Part shown: positions 50,960-63,823 of the stretch, in pieces
Position numbering within the stretch: position 1 is the stretch's first letter
Layout: each line of letters opens with the position of its first letter
DNA from: Climacium dendroides
Taxonomy: Eukaryota; Streptophyta; Bryopsida; Hypnales; Climaciaceae
DNA length: 64,000 nucleotides
Assembly: GCA_950106755.1 (NCBI GenBank)
Contig: OX467085.1
Coordinates: 3,906,001-3,970,000 of the forward strand
Reading direction: 5' to 3'
Notes under the pieces: model-generated
What the model was told of the DNA's origin: nothing
Databases searched by the model: none
Seen by the model: only the letters and a program-made list of their open reading frames with translations
Position numbers and translations under genes: made by a program

Positions 50960-53200
50960 AATAAATTATATCCATTTGACGTGGAAGCATGTCCAAAACA
51001 TAACACACAAATTGCAAATCTTTGAAATAATTAGGATTCATGGAAAAAATGAAGTTTAAGAGAACCCTATCGCTTCCCCACACTTTCTCAACTGAATTCA
51101 GTTTAAAAAAAGAGACTATAGAAATCATGTTGTATTTAATAGAAACCAAACCAATAAATTCTATCAATTTGACGTGGAAGCATGTCCGAAAATATAACAC
51201 ACAAATTGCAAATCTTTGAAATAATTAGGATTCATGGAAAAAATGAAGTTTAAGAGAACCCTATCGCTTCCCCACACTTTCTCAACTGAATTCAGTTTAA
51301 AAAAAGAGACTCTAGAAATCATGTTGTATTTAATAGAAACCAAACCAATAAATTCTATCAATTTGACGTGGAAGCATGTCCGAAAATATAACACACAAAT
51401 TGCAAATCTTTGAAATAATTAGGATTCATGGAAAAAATGAAGTTTAAGAGAACCCTATCGCTTCCCCACACTTTCTCAAGTGAATTCAGTTTAAAAAAAG
51501 AGACTCTAGAAATCATGTTGTATTTAATAGAAACCAAACCAATAAATTCTATCAATTTGACGTGGAAGCATGTCCGAAAACATCACACACAAATTGCAAA
51601 TCTTTGAAATAATTAGGATTCATGGAAAAAATGAAGTTTAAGAGAACCCTATCGCTTCCCCACACTTTCTCAAGTGAATTCAGTTTAAAAAAAGAGACTC
51701 TAGAAATCATGTTGTATTTAATAGAAACCAAACCAATAAATTCTATCAATTTGACGTGGAAGCATGTCCGAAAACATCACACACAAATTGCAAATCTTTG
51801 AAATAATTAGGATTCATGGAAAAAATGAAGTTTAAGAGAACCCTATCGCTTCCCCACACTTTCTCAACTGAATTCAGTTTAAAAAAAGAGACTATAGAAA
51901 TCATGTTGTATTTAATAGAAACCAAACCAATAAATTCTATCAATTTGACGTGGAAGCATGTCCGAAAATATAACACACAAATTGCAAATCTTTGAAATAA
52001 TTAGGATTCATGGAAAAAATGAAGTTTAAGAGAACCCTATCGCTTCCCCACACTTTCTCAACTGAATTCAGTTTAAAAAAAGAGACTCTAGAAATCATGT
52101 TGTATTTAATAGAAACCAAACCAATAAATTCTATCAATTTGACGTGGAAGCATGTCCGAAAATATAACACACAAATTGCAAATCTTTGAAATAATTAGGA
52201 TTCATGGAAAAAATGAAGTTTAAGAGAACCCTATCGCTTCCCCACACTTTCTCAACTGAATTCAGTTTAAAAAAAGAGACTCTAGAAATCATGTTGTATT
52301 TAATAGAAACCAAACCAATAAATTCTATCCATTTGACGTGGAAGCATGTCCGAAACATGACACACAAGTTGCAAATCTTTGAAATAATTAGGATTCATGG
52401 AAAAAATAAAGTTTAAGGGAACCCTATCGCTTCCCCACACTTTCTCAAGTGAATTCAGTTTAAAAAAAGAGACTCTAGAAATCCTGTTGTATTTAATAGA
52501 AACCAAACCAATAAATTATATCCATTTGACGTGGAAGCATGTCCAAAACATAACACACAAATTGCAAATCTTTGAAATAATTAGGATTCATGGAAAAAAT
52601 GAAGATTAAGAGAACCCTATCGCATCCCCACACTTTCTCAAGTGAATTCAGTTTAAAAAAAATAGACTCTAGAAATCATGTTGTATTTAATAGAAACCAA
52701 ACCAATAAATTATATCAATTTGACGTGGAAGCATGTCCGAAAACATAACACACAAATTGCAAATCTTTGAAATAATTAGGATTCATGGAAAAAATGAAGA
52801 TTAAGAGAACCCTATCGCATCCCCACACTTTCTCAAGTGAATTCAGTTTAAAAAAAGAGACTCTAGAAATCATGTTGTATTTAATAGAAACCAAACCAAT
52901 AAATTATATCAATTTGACGTGGAAGCATGTCCGAAAACATAACACACAAATTGCAAATCTTTGAAATAATTAGGATTCATGGAAAAAATGAAGTTTAAGA
53001 GAACCCTATCGCTTCCCCACACTTTCTCAAGTGAATTCAGTTTAAAAAAAGAGACTCTAGAAATCCTGTTGTATTTAATAGAAACTAAACCAATAAATTA
53101 TATCAATTTGACGTGGAAGCATGTCCGAAAACATAACACACAAATTGCAAATCTTTGAAATAATTAGGAATCATGGAAAAAATGAAGATTAAGAGAACCC
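50960..53200 (+). repeat. Type 2 HOR segment E, copy 1 (about 2.2 kb)
   Basis: Repeats at an offset of 3294-3295 bp in 54255-56495. Shared markers are 'gagactatag' monomers (near 51115 and 51895), pairs with 'catcacacac', 'gtccgaaaatataac' monomers, 'taagggaaccc' (52397), the 195-bp monomer with 'aaatagactct' (52590) and 'ttaggaatcatgg' (53166). The offset is a few bases below 17 x 194 because some members are 193 bp. Confidence 0.85.
52590..52784 (+). repeat. 195-bp type 2 monomer with 'aaatagactct'
   Basis: The A-rich run is extended by one base and the usual 'aagagactct' reads 'aatagactct'. The identical change sits at 55885-56079 in the second copy of the segment, so it predates that duplication. 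It is a convenient private marker for tracing this HOR. Confidence 0.85.
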
Positions 53201-54257
53201 TATCGCATCCCCACACTTTCTCAAGTGAATTCAGTTTAAAAAAAGAGACTCTAGAAATCATGTTGTATTTAATAGAAACCAAACCAATAAATTATATCAA
53301 TTTGACGTGGAAGCATGTCCGAAAACATAACACACAAATTGCAAATCTTTGAAATAATTAGGATTCATGGAAAAAATGATGTTTAAAAGAACCCTATCGC
53401 TTCCTTACACTTTCTCAAGTGAATTCAGTTTAAAAAAAGAGACTCTAGAAATCCTGTTGTATTTAATAGAAACCAAACCAATAAATTCAATCCATTTGAC
53501 GTGGAAGCATGTCCAAAACATAACACACAAATTGCAAATCTTTGAAATAATTAGGATTCATGGAAGAAATGAAGATTAAGGGAACCCTATCGCATCCCCA
53601 CACTTTCTCAAGTGAATTCAGTTTAAAAAAAGAGACTCTAGAAATCATGTTGTATTTAATAGAAACCAAACCAATAAATTATATCAATTTGACGTGGAAG
53701 CACGTCCGAGAACATCACACACAAGTTGCAAATCTTTGAAATAATTAGGATTCATGGAAAAAATGAAGTTTAAGAGAACCCTAACGCTTCCCCACACTTT
53801 CTCAAGTGAATTCAGTTTAGAAAAAGAGACTCTAGAAATCCTGTTGTATTTAATAGAAACCAAACCAATAAATTATATCCATTTGACGTGGAAGCATGTC
53901 CAAAACATAACACACAAATTGCAAATCTTTGAAATAATTAGGATTCATGGAAAAAATGAAGATTAAGAGAACCCTATCGCATCCCCACACTTTCTCAAGT
54001 GAATTCAATTTAAAAAAAGAGACTCTAGAAATCATGTTGTATTTAATAGAAACCAAACCAATAAATTCTATCAATTTGACGTGGAAGCATGTCCGAAAAC
54101 ATGACACACAAGTTGCAAATCTTTGAAATAATTAGGATTCATGGAAAAAATGAAGTTTAAGAGAACCCTATCGCATCCCCACACTTTCTCAAGTGAATTC
54201 AGTTTAAAAAAAGAGACTCTAGAAATCATGTTGTATTTAATAGAAACCAAACCAATA
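52785..54257 (+). repeat. Type 2 HOR segment F, copy 1 (about 1.47 kb)
   Basis: Recurs at exactly +6007 bp (58792-60264). Shared rare markers are 'ttaggaatcatgg', 'aaaatgatgttt' (53367), 'atggaagaaatgaag' with 'taagggaaccc' (53560), 'cacgtccgagaacatc', and 'tttagaaaaagag' (53754). Segment F overlaps the right end of segment E copy 1, so the domain was built by successive overlapping duplications. Confidence 0.85.
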
Positions 54258-56495
54258 AATTATATCCATTTGACGTGGAAGCATGTCCAAAACATAACAC
54301 ACAAATTGCAAATCTTTGAAATAATTAGGATTCATGGAAAAAATGAAGTTTAAGAGAACCCTATCGCTTCCCCACACTTTCTCAACTGAATTCAGTTTAA
54401 AAAAAGAGACTATAGAAATCATGTTGTATTTAATAGAAACCAAACCAATAAATTCTATCAATTTGACGTGGAAGCATGTCCGAAAATATAACACACAAAT
54501 TGCAAATCTTTGAAATAATTAGGATTCATGGAAAAAATGAAGTTTAAGAGAACCCTATCGCTTCCCCACACTTTCTCAACTGAATTCAGTTTAAAAAAAG
54601 AGACTCTAGAAATCATGTTGTATTTAATAGAAACCAAACCAATAAATTCTATCAATTTGACGTGGAAGCATGTCCGAAAATATAACACACAAATTGCAAA
54701 TCTTTGAAATAATTAGGATTCATGGAAAAAATGAAGTTTAAGAGAACCCTATCGCTTCCCCACACTTTCTCAAGTGAATTCAGTTTAAAAAAAGAGACTC
54801 TAGAAATCATGTTGTATTTAATAGAAACCAAACCAATAAATTCTATCAATTTGACGTGGAAGCATGTCCGAAAACATCACACACAAATTGCAAATCTTTG
54901 AAATAATTAGGATTCATGGAAAAAATGAAGTTTAAGAGAACCCTATCGCTTCCCCACACTTTCTCAAGTGAATTCAGTTTAAAAAAAGAGACTCTAGAAA
55001 TCATGTTGTATTTAATAGAAACCAAACCAATAAATTCTATCAATTTGACGTGGAAGCATGTCCGAAAACATCACACACAAATTGCAAATCTTTGAAATAA
55101 TTAGGATTCATGGAAAAAATGAAGTTTAAGAGAACCCTATCGCTTCCCCACACTTTCTCAACTGAATTCAGTTTAAAAAAAGAGACTATAGAAATCATGT
55201 TGTATTTAATAGAAACCAAACCAATAAATTCTATCAATTTGACGTGGAAGCATGTCCGAAAATATAACACACAAATTGCAAATCTTTGAAATAATTAGGA
55301 TTCATGGAAAAAATGAAGTTTAAGAGAACCCTATCGCTTCCCCACACTTTCTCAACTGAATTCAGTTTAAAAAAAGAGACTCTAGAAATCATGTTGTATT
55401 TAATAGAAACCAAACCAATAAATTCTATCAATTTGACGTGGAAGCATGTCCGAAAATATAACACACAAATTGCAAATCTTTGAAATAATTAGGATTCATG
55501 GAAAAAATGAAGTTTAAGAGAACCCTATCGCTTCCCCACACTTTCTCAAGTGAATTCAGTTTAAAAAAAGAGACTCTAGAAATCATGTTGTATTTAATAG
55601 AAACCAAACCAATAAATTCTATCCATTTGACGTGGAAGCATGTCCGAAAACATAACACACAAGTTGCAAATCTTTGAAATAATTAGGATTCATGGAAAAA
55701 ATGAAGTTTAAGGGAACCCTATCGCTTCCCCACACTTTCTCAAGTGAATTCAGTTTAAAAAAAGAGACTCTAGAAATCCTGTTGTATTTAATAGAAACCA
55801 AACCAATAAATTATATCCATTTGACGTGGAAGCATGTCCAAAACATAACACACAAATTGCAAATCTTTGAAATAATTAGGATTCATGGAAAAAATGAAGA
55901 TTAAGAGAACCCTATCGCATCCCCACACTTTCTCAAGTGAATTCAGTTTAAAAAAAATAGACTCTAGAAATCATGTTGTATTTAATAGAAACCAAACCAA
56001 TAAATTATATCAATTTGACGTGGAAGCATGTCCGAAAACATAACACACAAATTGCAAATCTTTGAAATAATTAGGATTCATGGAAAAAACGAAGATTAAG
56101 AGAACCCTATCGCATCCCCACACTTTCTCAAGTGAATTCAGTTTAAAAAAAGAGACTCTAGAAATCATGTTGTATTTAATAGAAACCAAACCAATAAATT
56201 ATATCAATTTGACGTGGAAGCATGTCCGAAAACATAACACACAAATTGCAAATCTTTGAAATAATTAGGATTCATGGAAAAAATGAAGTTTAAGAGAACC
56301 CTATCGCTTCCCCACACTTTCTCAAGTGAATTCAGTTTAAAAAAAGAGACTCTAGAAATCCTGTTGTATTTAATAGAAACTAAACCAATAAATTATATCA
56401 ATTTGACGTGGAAGCATGTCCGAAAACATAACACACAAATTGCAAATCTTTGAAATAATTAGGAATCATGGAAAAAATGAAGATTAAGAGAACCC
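54255..56495 (+). repeat. Type 2 HOR segment E, copy 2
   Basis: Counterpart of 50960-53200. One length difference explains the change in offset from 3294 to 3295: copy 1 has 'catgtccgaaacatgac' (193 bp, in the 52204 monomer) where this copy has 'catgtccgaaaacataac' (194 bp). A private 'aaaaaacgaag' is seen at about 56087. A shorter part of it, 54652-55270, occurs again at 56786-57404 (offset 2134 bp = 11 x 194). Confidence 0.85.
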
Positions 56496-57630
56496 TATCG
56501 CTTCCCCACACTTTCTCAAGTGAATTCAGTTTAAAAAAAGAGACTCTAGAAATCATGTTGTATTTAATAGAAACCAAACCAATAAATTCTATCAATTTGA
56601 CGTGGAAGCATGTCCGAAAACATCACACACAAATTGCAAATCTTTGAAATAATTAGGATTCATGGAAAAAATGAAGTTTAAGAGAACCCTATCGCTTCCC
56701 CACACTTTCTCAACTGAATTCAGTTTAAAAAAAGAGACTCTAGAAATCATGTTGTATTTAATAGAAACCAAACCAATAAATTCTATCAATTTGACGTGGA
56801 AGCATGTCCGAAAATATAACACACAAATTGCAAATCTTTGAAATAATTAGGATTCATGGAAAAAATGAAGTTTAAGAGAACCCTATCGCTTCCCCACACT
56901 TTCTCAAGTGAATTCAGTTTAAAAAAAGAGACTCTAGAAATCATGTTGTATTTAATAGAAACCAAACCAATAAATTCTATCAATTTGACGTGGAAGCATG
57001 TCCGAAAACATCACACACAAATTGCAAATCTTTGAAATAATTAGGATTCATGGAAAAAATGAAGTTTAAGAGAACCCTATCGCTTCCCCACACTTTCTCA
57101 AGTGAATTCAGTTTAAAAAAAGAGACTCTAGAAATCATGTTGTATTTAATAGAAACCAAACCAATAAATTCTATCAATTTGACGTGGAAGCATGTCCGAA
57201 AACATCACACACAAATTGCAAATCTTTGAAATAATTAGGATTCATGGAAAAAATGAAGTTTAAGAGAACCCTATCGCTTCCCCACACTTTCTCAACTGAA
57301 TTCAGTTTAAAAAAAGAGACTATAGAAATCATGTTGTATTTAATAGAAACCAAACCAATAAATTCTATCAATTTGACGTGGAAGCATGTCCGAAAATATA
57401 ACACACAAATTGCAAATCTTTGAAATAATTAGGATTCATGGAAAAAATGAAGTTTAAGAGAACCCTATCGCTTCCCCACACTTTCTCAACTGAATTCAGT
57501 TTAAAAAAAGAGACTCTAGAAATCATGTTGTATTTAATAGAAACCAAACCAATAAATTATATCAATTTGACGTGGAAGCATGTCGAAAATATAACACACA
57601 AATTGCAAATCTTTGAAATAATTAGGATTC

Positions 57631-58985
57631 ATGGAAAAAATGAAGTTTAAGAGAACCCTAACGCTTCCCCACACTTTCTCAAGTGAATTCAGTTTAGAAA
57701 AAGAGACTCTAGAAATCCTGTTGTATTTAATAGAAACTAATCCAATAAATTATATCCATTTGACGTGGAAGCATGTCCAAAACATAACACACAAATTGCA
57801 AATCTTTGAAATAATTAGGATTCATGGAAAAAATGAAGATTAAGAGAACCCTATCGCATCCCCACACTTTCTCAAGTGAATTCAATTTAAAAAAAGAGAC
57901 TCTAGAAATCATGTTGTATTTAATAGAAACCAAACCAATAAATTCTATCAATTTGACGTGGAAGCATGTCCGAAAACATGACACACAAGTTGCAAATCTT
58001 TGAAATAATTAGGATTCATGGAAAAAATGAAGTTTAAGAGAACCCTATCGCATCCCCACACTTTCTCAAGTGAATTCAGTTTAAAAAAAGAGACTCTAGA
58101 AATCATGTTGTATTTAATAGAAACCAAACCAATAAATTCTATCAATTTGACGTGGAAGCATGTCCGAAAACATAACACACAAATTGCAAATCTTTGAAAT
58201 AATTAGGATTCATGGAAAAAATGAAGTTTAAGAGAACCCTATCGCATCCCCACACTTTCTCAAGTGAATTCAGTTTAAAAAAAGAGACTCTAGAAATCCT
58301 GTTGTATTTAATAGAAACCAAACCAATAAATTCTATCAATTTGACGTGGAAGCATGTCCGAAAACATAACACACAAATTGCAAATCTTTGAAATAATTAG
58401 GATTCATGGAAAAAATGAAGTTTAAGAGAACCCTATCGCATCCCCACACTTTCTCAAGTGAATTCAGTTTAAAAAAAGAGACTCTAGAAATCATGTTGTA
58501 TTTAATAGAAACCAAACCAATAAATTCTATCCATTTGACGTGGAAGCATGTCCAAAACATAACACACAAATTGCAAATCTTTGAAATAATTAGGATTCAT
58601 GGAAAAAATGAAGATTAAGAGAACCCTATCGCATCCCCACACTTTCTCAAGTGAATTCAGTTTAAAAAAAGAGACTCTAGAAATCATGTTGTATTTAATA
58701 GAAACTAAACCAATAAATTCTATCAATTTGACGTGGAAGCATGTCCAAAACATAACACACAAATTGCAAATCTTTGAAATAATTAGGATTCATGGAAAAA
58801 ATGAAGATTAAGAGAACCCTATCGCATCCCCACACTTTCTCAAGTGAATTCAGTTTAAAAAAAGAGACTCTAGAAATCATGTTGTATTTAATAGAAACCA
58901 AACCAATAAATTATATCAATTTGACGTGGAAGCATGTCCGAAAACATAACACACAAATTGCAAATCTTTGAAATAATTAGGATTC
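57631..58985 (+). repeat. Type 2 HOR segment G, copy 1 (7-mer, 1355 bp)
   Basis: Seven monomers starting with the 'tttagaaaaagag' monomer and including two consecutive 'gaagattaag' members at 58599 and 58792. It recurs at +2130 bp (59761-61115). The third relative of the first monomer is at 53754, so this starting unit was amplified at least twice. Confidence 0.85.
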
Positions 58986-60264
58986 ATGGAAAAAATGAAG
59001 TTTAAGAGAACCCTATCGCTTCCCCACACTTTCTCAAGTGAATTCAGTTTAAAAAAAGAGACTCTAGAAATCCTGTTGTATTTAATAGAAACTAAACCAA
59101 TAAATTATATCAATTTGACGTGGAAGCATGTCCGAAAACATAACACACAAATTGCAAATCTTTGAAATAATTAGGAATCATGGAAAAAATGAAGATTAAA
59201 AGAACCCTATCGCATCCCCACACTTTCTCAAGTGAATTCAGTTTAAAAAAAGAGACTCTAGATATCATGTTGTATTTAATAGAAACCAAACCAATAAATT
59301 ATATCAATTTGACGTGGAAGCATGTCCGAAAACATAACACAAAAATTGCAAATCTTTGAAATAATTAGGATTCATGGAAAAAATGATGTTTAAAAGAACC
59401 CTATCGCTTCCTTACACTTTCTCAAGTGAATTCAGTTTAAGAAAAGAGACTCTAGAAATCCTGTTGTATTTAATAGAAACCAAACCAATAAATTCAATCC
59501 ATTTGACGTGGAAGCATGTCCAAAACATAACACACAAATTGCAAATCTTTGAAATAATTAGGATTCATGGAAGAAATGAAGATTAAGGGAACCCTATCGC
59601 ATCCCCACACTTTCTCAAGTGAATTCAGTTTAAAAAAAGAGACTCTAGAAATCATGTTGTATTTAATAGAAACCAAACCAATAAATTATATCCATTTGAC
59701 GTGGAAGCACGTCCGAGAACATCACACACAAGTTGCAAATCTTTGAAATAATTAGGATTCATGGAAAAAATGAAGTTTAAGAGAACCCTAACGCTTCCCC
59801 ACACTTTCTCAAGTGAATTCAGTTTAGAAAAAGAGACTCTAGAAATCCTGTTGTATTTAATAGAAACCAAACCAATAAATTATATCCATTTGACGTGGAA
59901 GCATGTCCAAAACATAACACACAAATTGCAAATCTTTGAAATAATTAGGATTCATGGAAAAAATGAAGATTAAGAGAACCCTATCGCATCCCCACACTTT
60001 CTCAAGTGAATTCAATTTAAAAAAAGAGACTCTAGAAATCATGTTGTATTTAATAGAAACCAAACCAATAAATTCTATCAATTTGACGTGGAAGCATGTC
60101 CGAAAACATGACACACAAGTTGCAAATCTTTGAAATAATTAGGATTCATGGAAAAAATGAAGTTTAAGAGAACCCTATCGCATCCCCACACTTTCTCAAG
60201 TGAATTCAGTTTAAAAAAAGAGACTCTAGAAATCATGTTGTATTTAATAGAAACCAAACCAATA
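58792..60264 (+). repeat. Type 2 HOR segment F, copy 2
   Basis: Counterpart of 52785-54257. Differences I noticed: 'gattaaaag' and 'tagatatc' in the 59179 monomer, 'cacaaaaattgc' before 59374, 'taagaaaag' in the 59374 monomer, and 'tatatccat' versus 'tatatcaat' near 59690. This is more divergence than between the 18-mer copies at 32.6-39.6 kb. Confidence 0.85.
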
Positions 60265-61115
60265 AATTCTATCAATTTGACGTGGAAGCATGTCCGAAAA
60301 CATAACACACAAATTGCAAATCTTTGAAATAATTAGGATTCATGGAAAAAATGAAGTTTAAGAGAACCCTATCGCATCCCCACACTTTCTCAAGTGAATT
60401 CAGTTTAAAAAAAGAGACTCTAGAAATCCTGTTGTATTTAATAGAAACCAAACCAATAAATTCTATCAATTTGACGTGGAAGCATGTCCGAAAACATAAC
60501 ACACAAATTGCAAATCTTTGAAATAATTAGGATTCATGGAAAAAATGAAGTTTAAGAGAACCCTATCGCATCCCCACACTTTCTCAAGTGAATTCAGTTT
60601 AAAAAAAGAGACTCTAGAAATCATGTTGTATTTAATAGAAACCAAACCAATAAATTCTATCCATTTGACGTGGAAGCATGTCCAAAACATAACACACAAA
60701 TTGCAAATCTTTGAAATAATTAGGATTCATGGAAAAAATGAAGATTAAGAGAACCCTATCGCATCCCCACACTTTCTCAAGTGAATTCAGTTTAAAAAAA
60801 GAGACTCTAGAAATCATGTTGTATTTAATAGAAACTAAACCAATAAATTCTATCAATTTGACGTGGAAGCATGTCCAAAACATAACACACAAATTGCAAA
60901 TCTTTGAAATAATTAGGATTCATGGAAAAAATGAAGATTAAGAGAACCCTATCGCATCCCCACACTTTCTCAAGTGAATTCAGTTTAAAAAAAGAGACTC
61001 TAGAAATCATGTTGTATTTAATAGAAACCAAACCAATAAATTATATCAATTTGACGTGGAAGCATGTCCGAGAACATAACACACAAATTGCAAATCTTTG
61101 AAATAATTAGGATTC
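59761..61115 (+). repeat. Type 2 HOR segment G, copy 2
   Basis: Counterpart of 57631-58985. Noticed differences are 'gaaaccaaacc' where copy 1 has 'gaaactaatcc' in the first monomer, and 'gtccgagaac' where copy 1 has 'gtccgaaaac' in the last monomer. It overlaps the right part of segment F copy 2, showing nested duplication. Confidence 0.85.
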
Positions 61116-61503
61116 ATGGAAAAAATGAAGTTTAAGAGAACCCTATCGCATCCCCACACTTTCTCAAGTGAATTCAGTTTAAAAAAAGAGACTCTAGAAA
61201 TCATGTTGTATTTAATAGAAACCAAACCAATAAATTCTATCCATTTGACGTGGAAGCATGTCCGAAAACATAACACACAAATTGCAAATCTTTGAAATAA
61301 TTAGGATTCATGGAAAAAATGAAGATTAAGAGAACCCTATCGCATCCCCACACTTTCTCAAGTGAATTCAGTTTAAAAAAAGAGACTCTAGAAATCATGT
61401 TGTATTTAATAGAAACCAAACCAATAAATTATATCAATTTGACGTGGAAGCATGTCCGAGAACATAACACACAAATTGCAAATCTTTGAAATAATTAGGA
61501 TTC

Positions 61504-62083
61504 ATGGAAAAAATGAAGATTAAGTGAACCCTATCGCATCCCCACACTTTCTCAAGTGAGTTCAGTTTAAAAAAAGAGACTCTAGAAATCATGTTGTATT
61601 TAATAGAAACCAAACCAATAAATTCTATCAATTTGACGTGGAAGCATGTCCGAAAACATGACACACAAATTGCAAATCTTTGAAATAATTAGGATTCATG
61701 GAAAAAATGAAGTTTAAGAGAACCCTAACGCTTCCCCACACTTTCTCAAGTGAATTCAGTTTAAAAAAAGAGACTCTAGAAATCCTGTTGTATTTAATAG
61801 AAACCAAACCAATAAATTCTATCCATTTGACGTGGAAGCATGTCCAAAACATAACACACAAATTGCAAATCTTTGAAATAATTAGGATTCATGGAAAAAA
61901 TGAAGTTTAAGAGAACCCTATCGCTTCCCCACACTTTCTCAAGTGAATTCAGTTTAAAAAAAGAGACTCTAGAAATCATGTTGTATTTAATAGAAACTAA
62001 ACCAATAATTTCTATCAATTTGACGTGGAAGCATGTCCAAAACATAACACACAAATTGCAAATCTTTGAAATAATTAGGATTC
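61504..62083 (+). repeat. Type 2 3-mer segment H, copy 1 (580 bp)
   Basis: Three monomers (61504, 61698, 61891) with 'gattaagtgaacc', 'ccctaacgcttcc' and 'ccaataatttctatc' recur at +1740 bp. A private 'gtgagttcag' is in the first. Between the copies lie several near-identical 'gaagattaag' monomers (62277, 62470, 62663), a very homogeneous short run. Confidence 0.8.
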
Positions 62084-63243
62084 ATGGAAAAAATGAAGTT
62101 TAAGAGAACCCTATCGCTTCCCCACACTTTCTCAAGTGAATTCAGTTTAAAAAAAGAGACTCTAGAAATCATGTTGTATTTAATAGAAACCAAACCAATA
62201 AATTCTATCCATTTGACGTGGAAGCATGTCCAAAACATAACACACAAATTGCAAATCTTTGAAATAATTAGGATTCATGGAAAAAATGAAGATTAAGAGA
62301 ACCCTATCGCATCCCCACACTTTCTCAAGTGAATTCAGTTTAAAAAAAGAGACTCTAGAAATCATGTTGTATTTAATAGAAACCAAACCAATAAATTCTA
62401 TCCATTTGACGTGCAAGCATGTCCAAAACATAACACACAAATTGCAAATCTTTGAAATAATTAGGATTCATGGAAAAAATGAAGATTAAGAGAACCCTAT
62501 CGCATCCCCACACTTTCTCAAGTGAATTCAGTTTAAAAAAAGAGACTCTAGAAATCATGTTGTATTTAATAGAAACCAAACCAATAAATTCTATCCATTT
62601 GACGTGGAAGCATGTCCAAAACATAACACACAAATTGCAAATCTTTGAAATAATTAGGATTCATGGAAAAAATGAAGATTAAGAGAATCCTATCGCATCC
62701 CCACACTTTCTCAAGTGAATTCAGTTTAAAAAAAGAGACTCTAGAAATCATGTTGTATTTAATAGAAACCAAACCAATAAATTATATCAATTTGACGTGG
62801 AAGCATGTCCGAAAACATAACACAAAAATTGCAAATCTTTGAAATAATTAGGATTCATGGAAAAAATGAAGTTTAAAAGAACCCTATCGCTTCCCCACAC
62901 TTTCTCAAGTGAATTCAATTTAAAAAAAGAGACTCTAGAAATCCTGTTGTATTTAATAGAAACCAAACCAATAAATTATATCAATTTGACGTGGAAACAT
63001 GTCCGAAAACATGACACACAAATTGCAAATCTTTGAAATAATTAGGATTCATGGAAAAAATGAAGTTTAAGAGAACCCTAACGCTTCCCCACACTTTCTC
63101 AAGTGAATTCAGCTTAAAAAAAGAGACTCTAGAAATCATGTTGTATTTAATAGAAACCAAACCAATAAATTCTATCCATTTGACGTGGAAGCATGTCCAA
63201 AACATAACACACAAATTGCAAATCATTGAAATAATTAGGATTC

Positions 63244-63823
63244 ATGGAAAAAATGAAGATTAAGTGAACCCTATCGCATCCCCACACTTTCTCAAGTGAA
63301 TTCAGTTTAAAAAAAGAGACTCTAGAAATCATGTTGTATTTAATAGAAACCAAACCAATAAATTCTATCAATTTGACGTGGAAGCATATCCGAAAACATG
63401 ACACACAAATTGCAAATCTTTGAAATAATTAGGATTCATGGAAAAAATGAAGTTTAAGAGAACCCTAACGCTTCCCCACACTTTCTCAAGTGAATTCAGT
63501 TTAAAAAAAGAGACTCTAGAAATCCTGTTGTATTTTATAGAAACCAAACCAATAAATTCTATCCATTTGACGTGCAAGCATGTCCAAAACATAACACACA
63601 AATTGCAAATCTTTGAAATAATTAGGATTCATGGAAAAAATGAAGTTTAAGAGAACCCTATCGCTTCCCCACACTTTCTCAAGTGAATTCAGTTTAAAAA
63701 AAGAGACTCTAGAAATCATGTTGTATTTAATAGAAACTAAACCAATAATTTCTATCAATTTGACGTGGAAGCATGTCCAAAACATAACACACAAATTGCA
63801 AATCTTTGAAATAATTAGGATTC
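63244..63823 (+). repeat. Type 2 3-mer segment H, copy 2
   Basis: Counterpart of 61504-62083. Noticed private changes are 'agcatatccg' (about 63385), 'tattttatag' (about 63533) and 'gtgcaagc' (about 63573). The last partial monomer of the window (63824-64000) follows it and is type 2. Confidence 0.8.
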
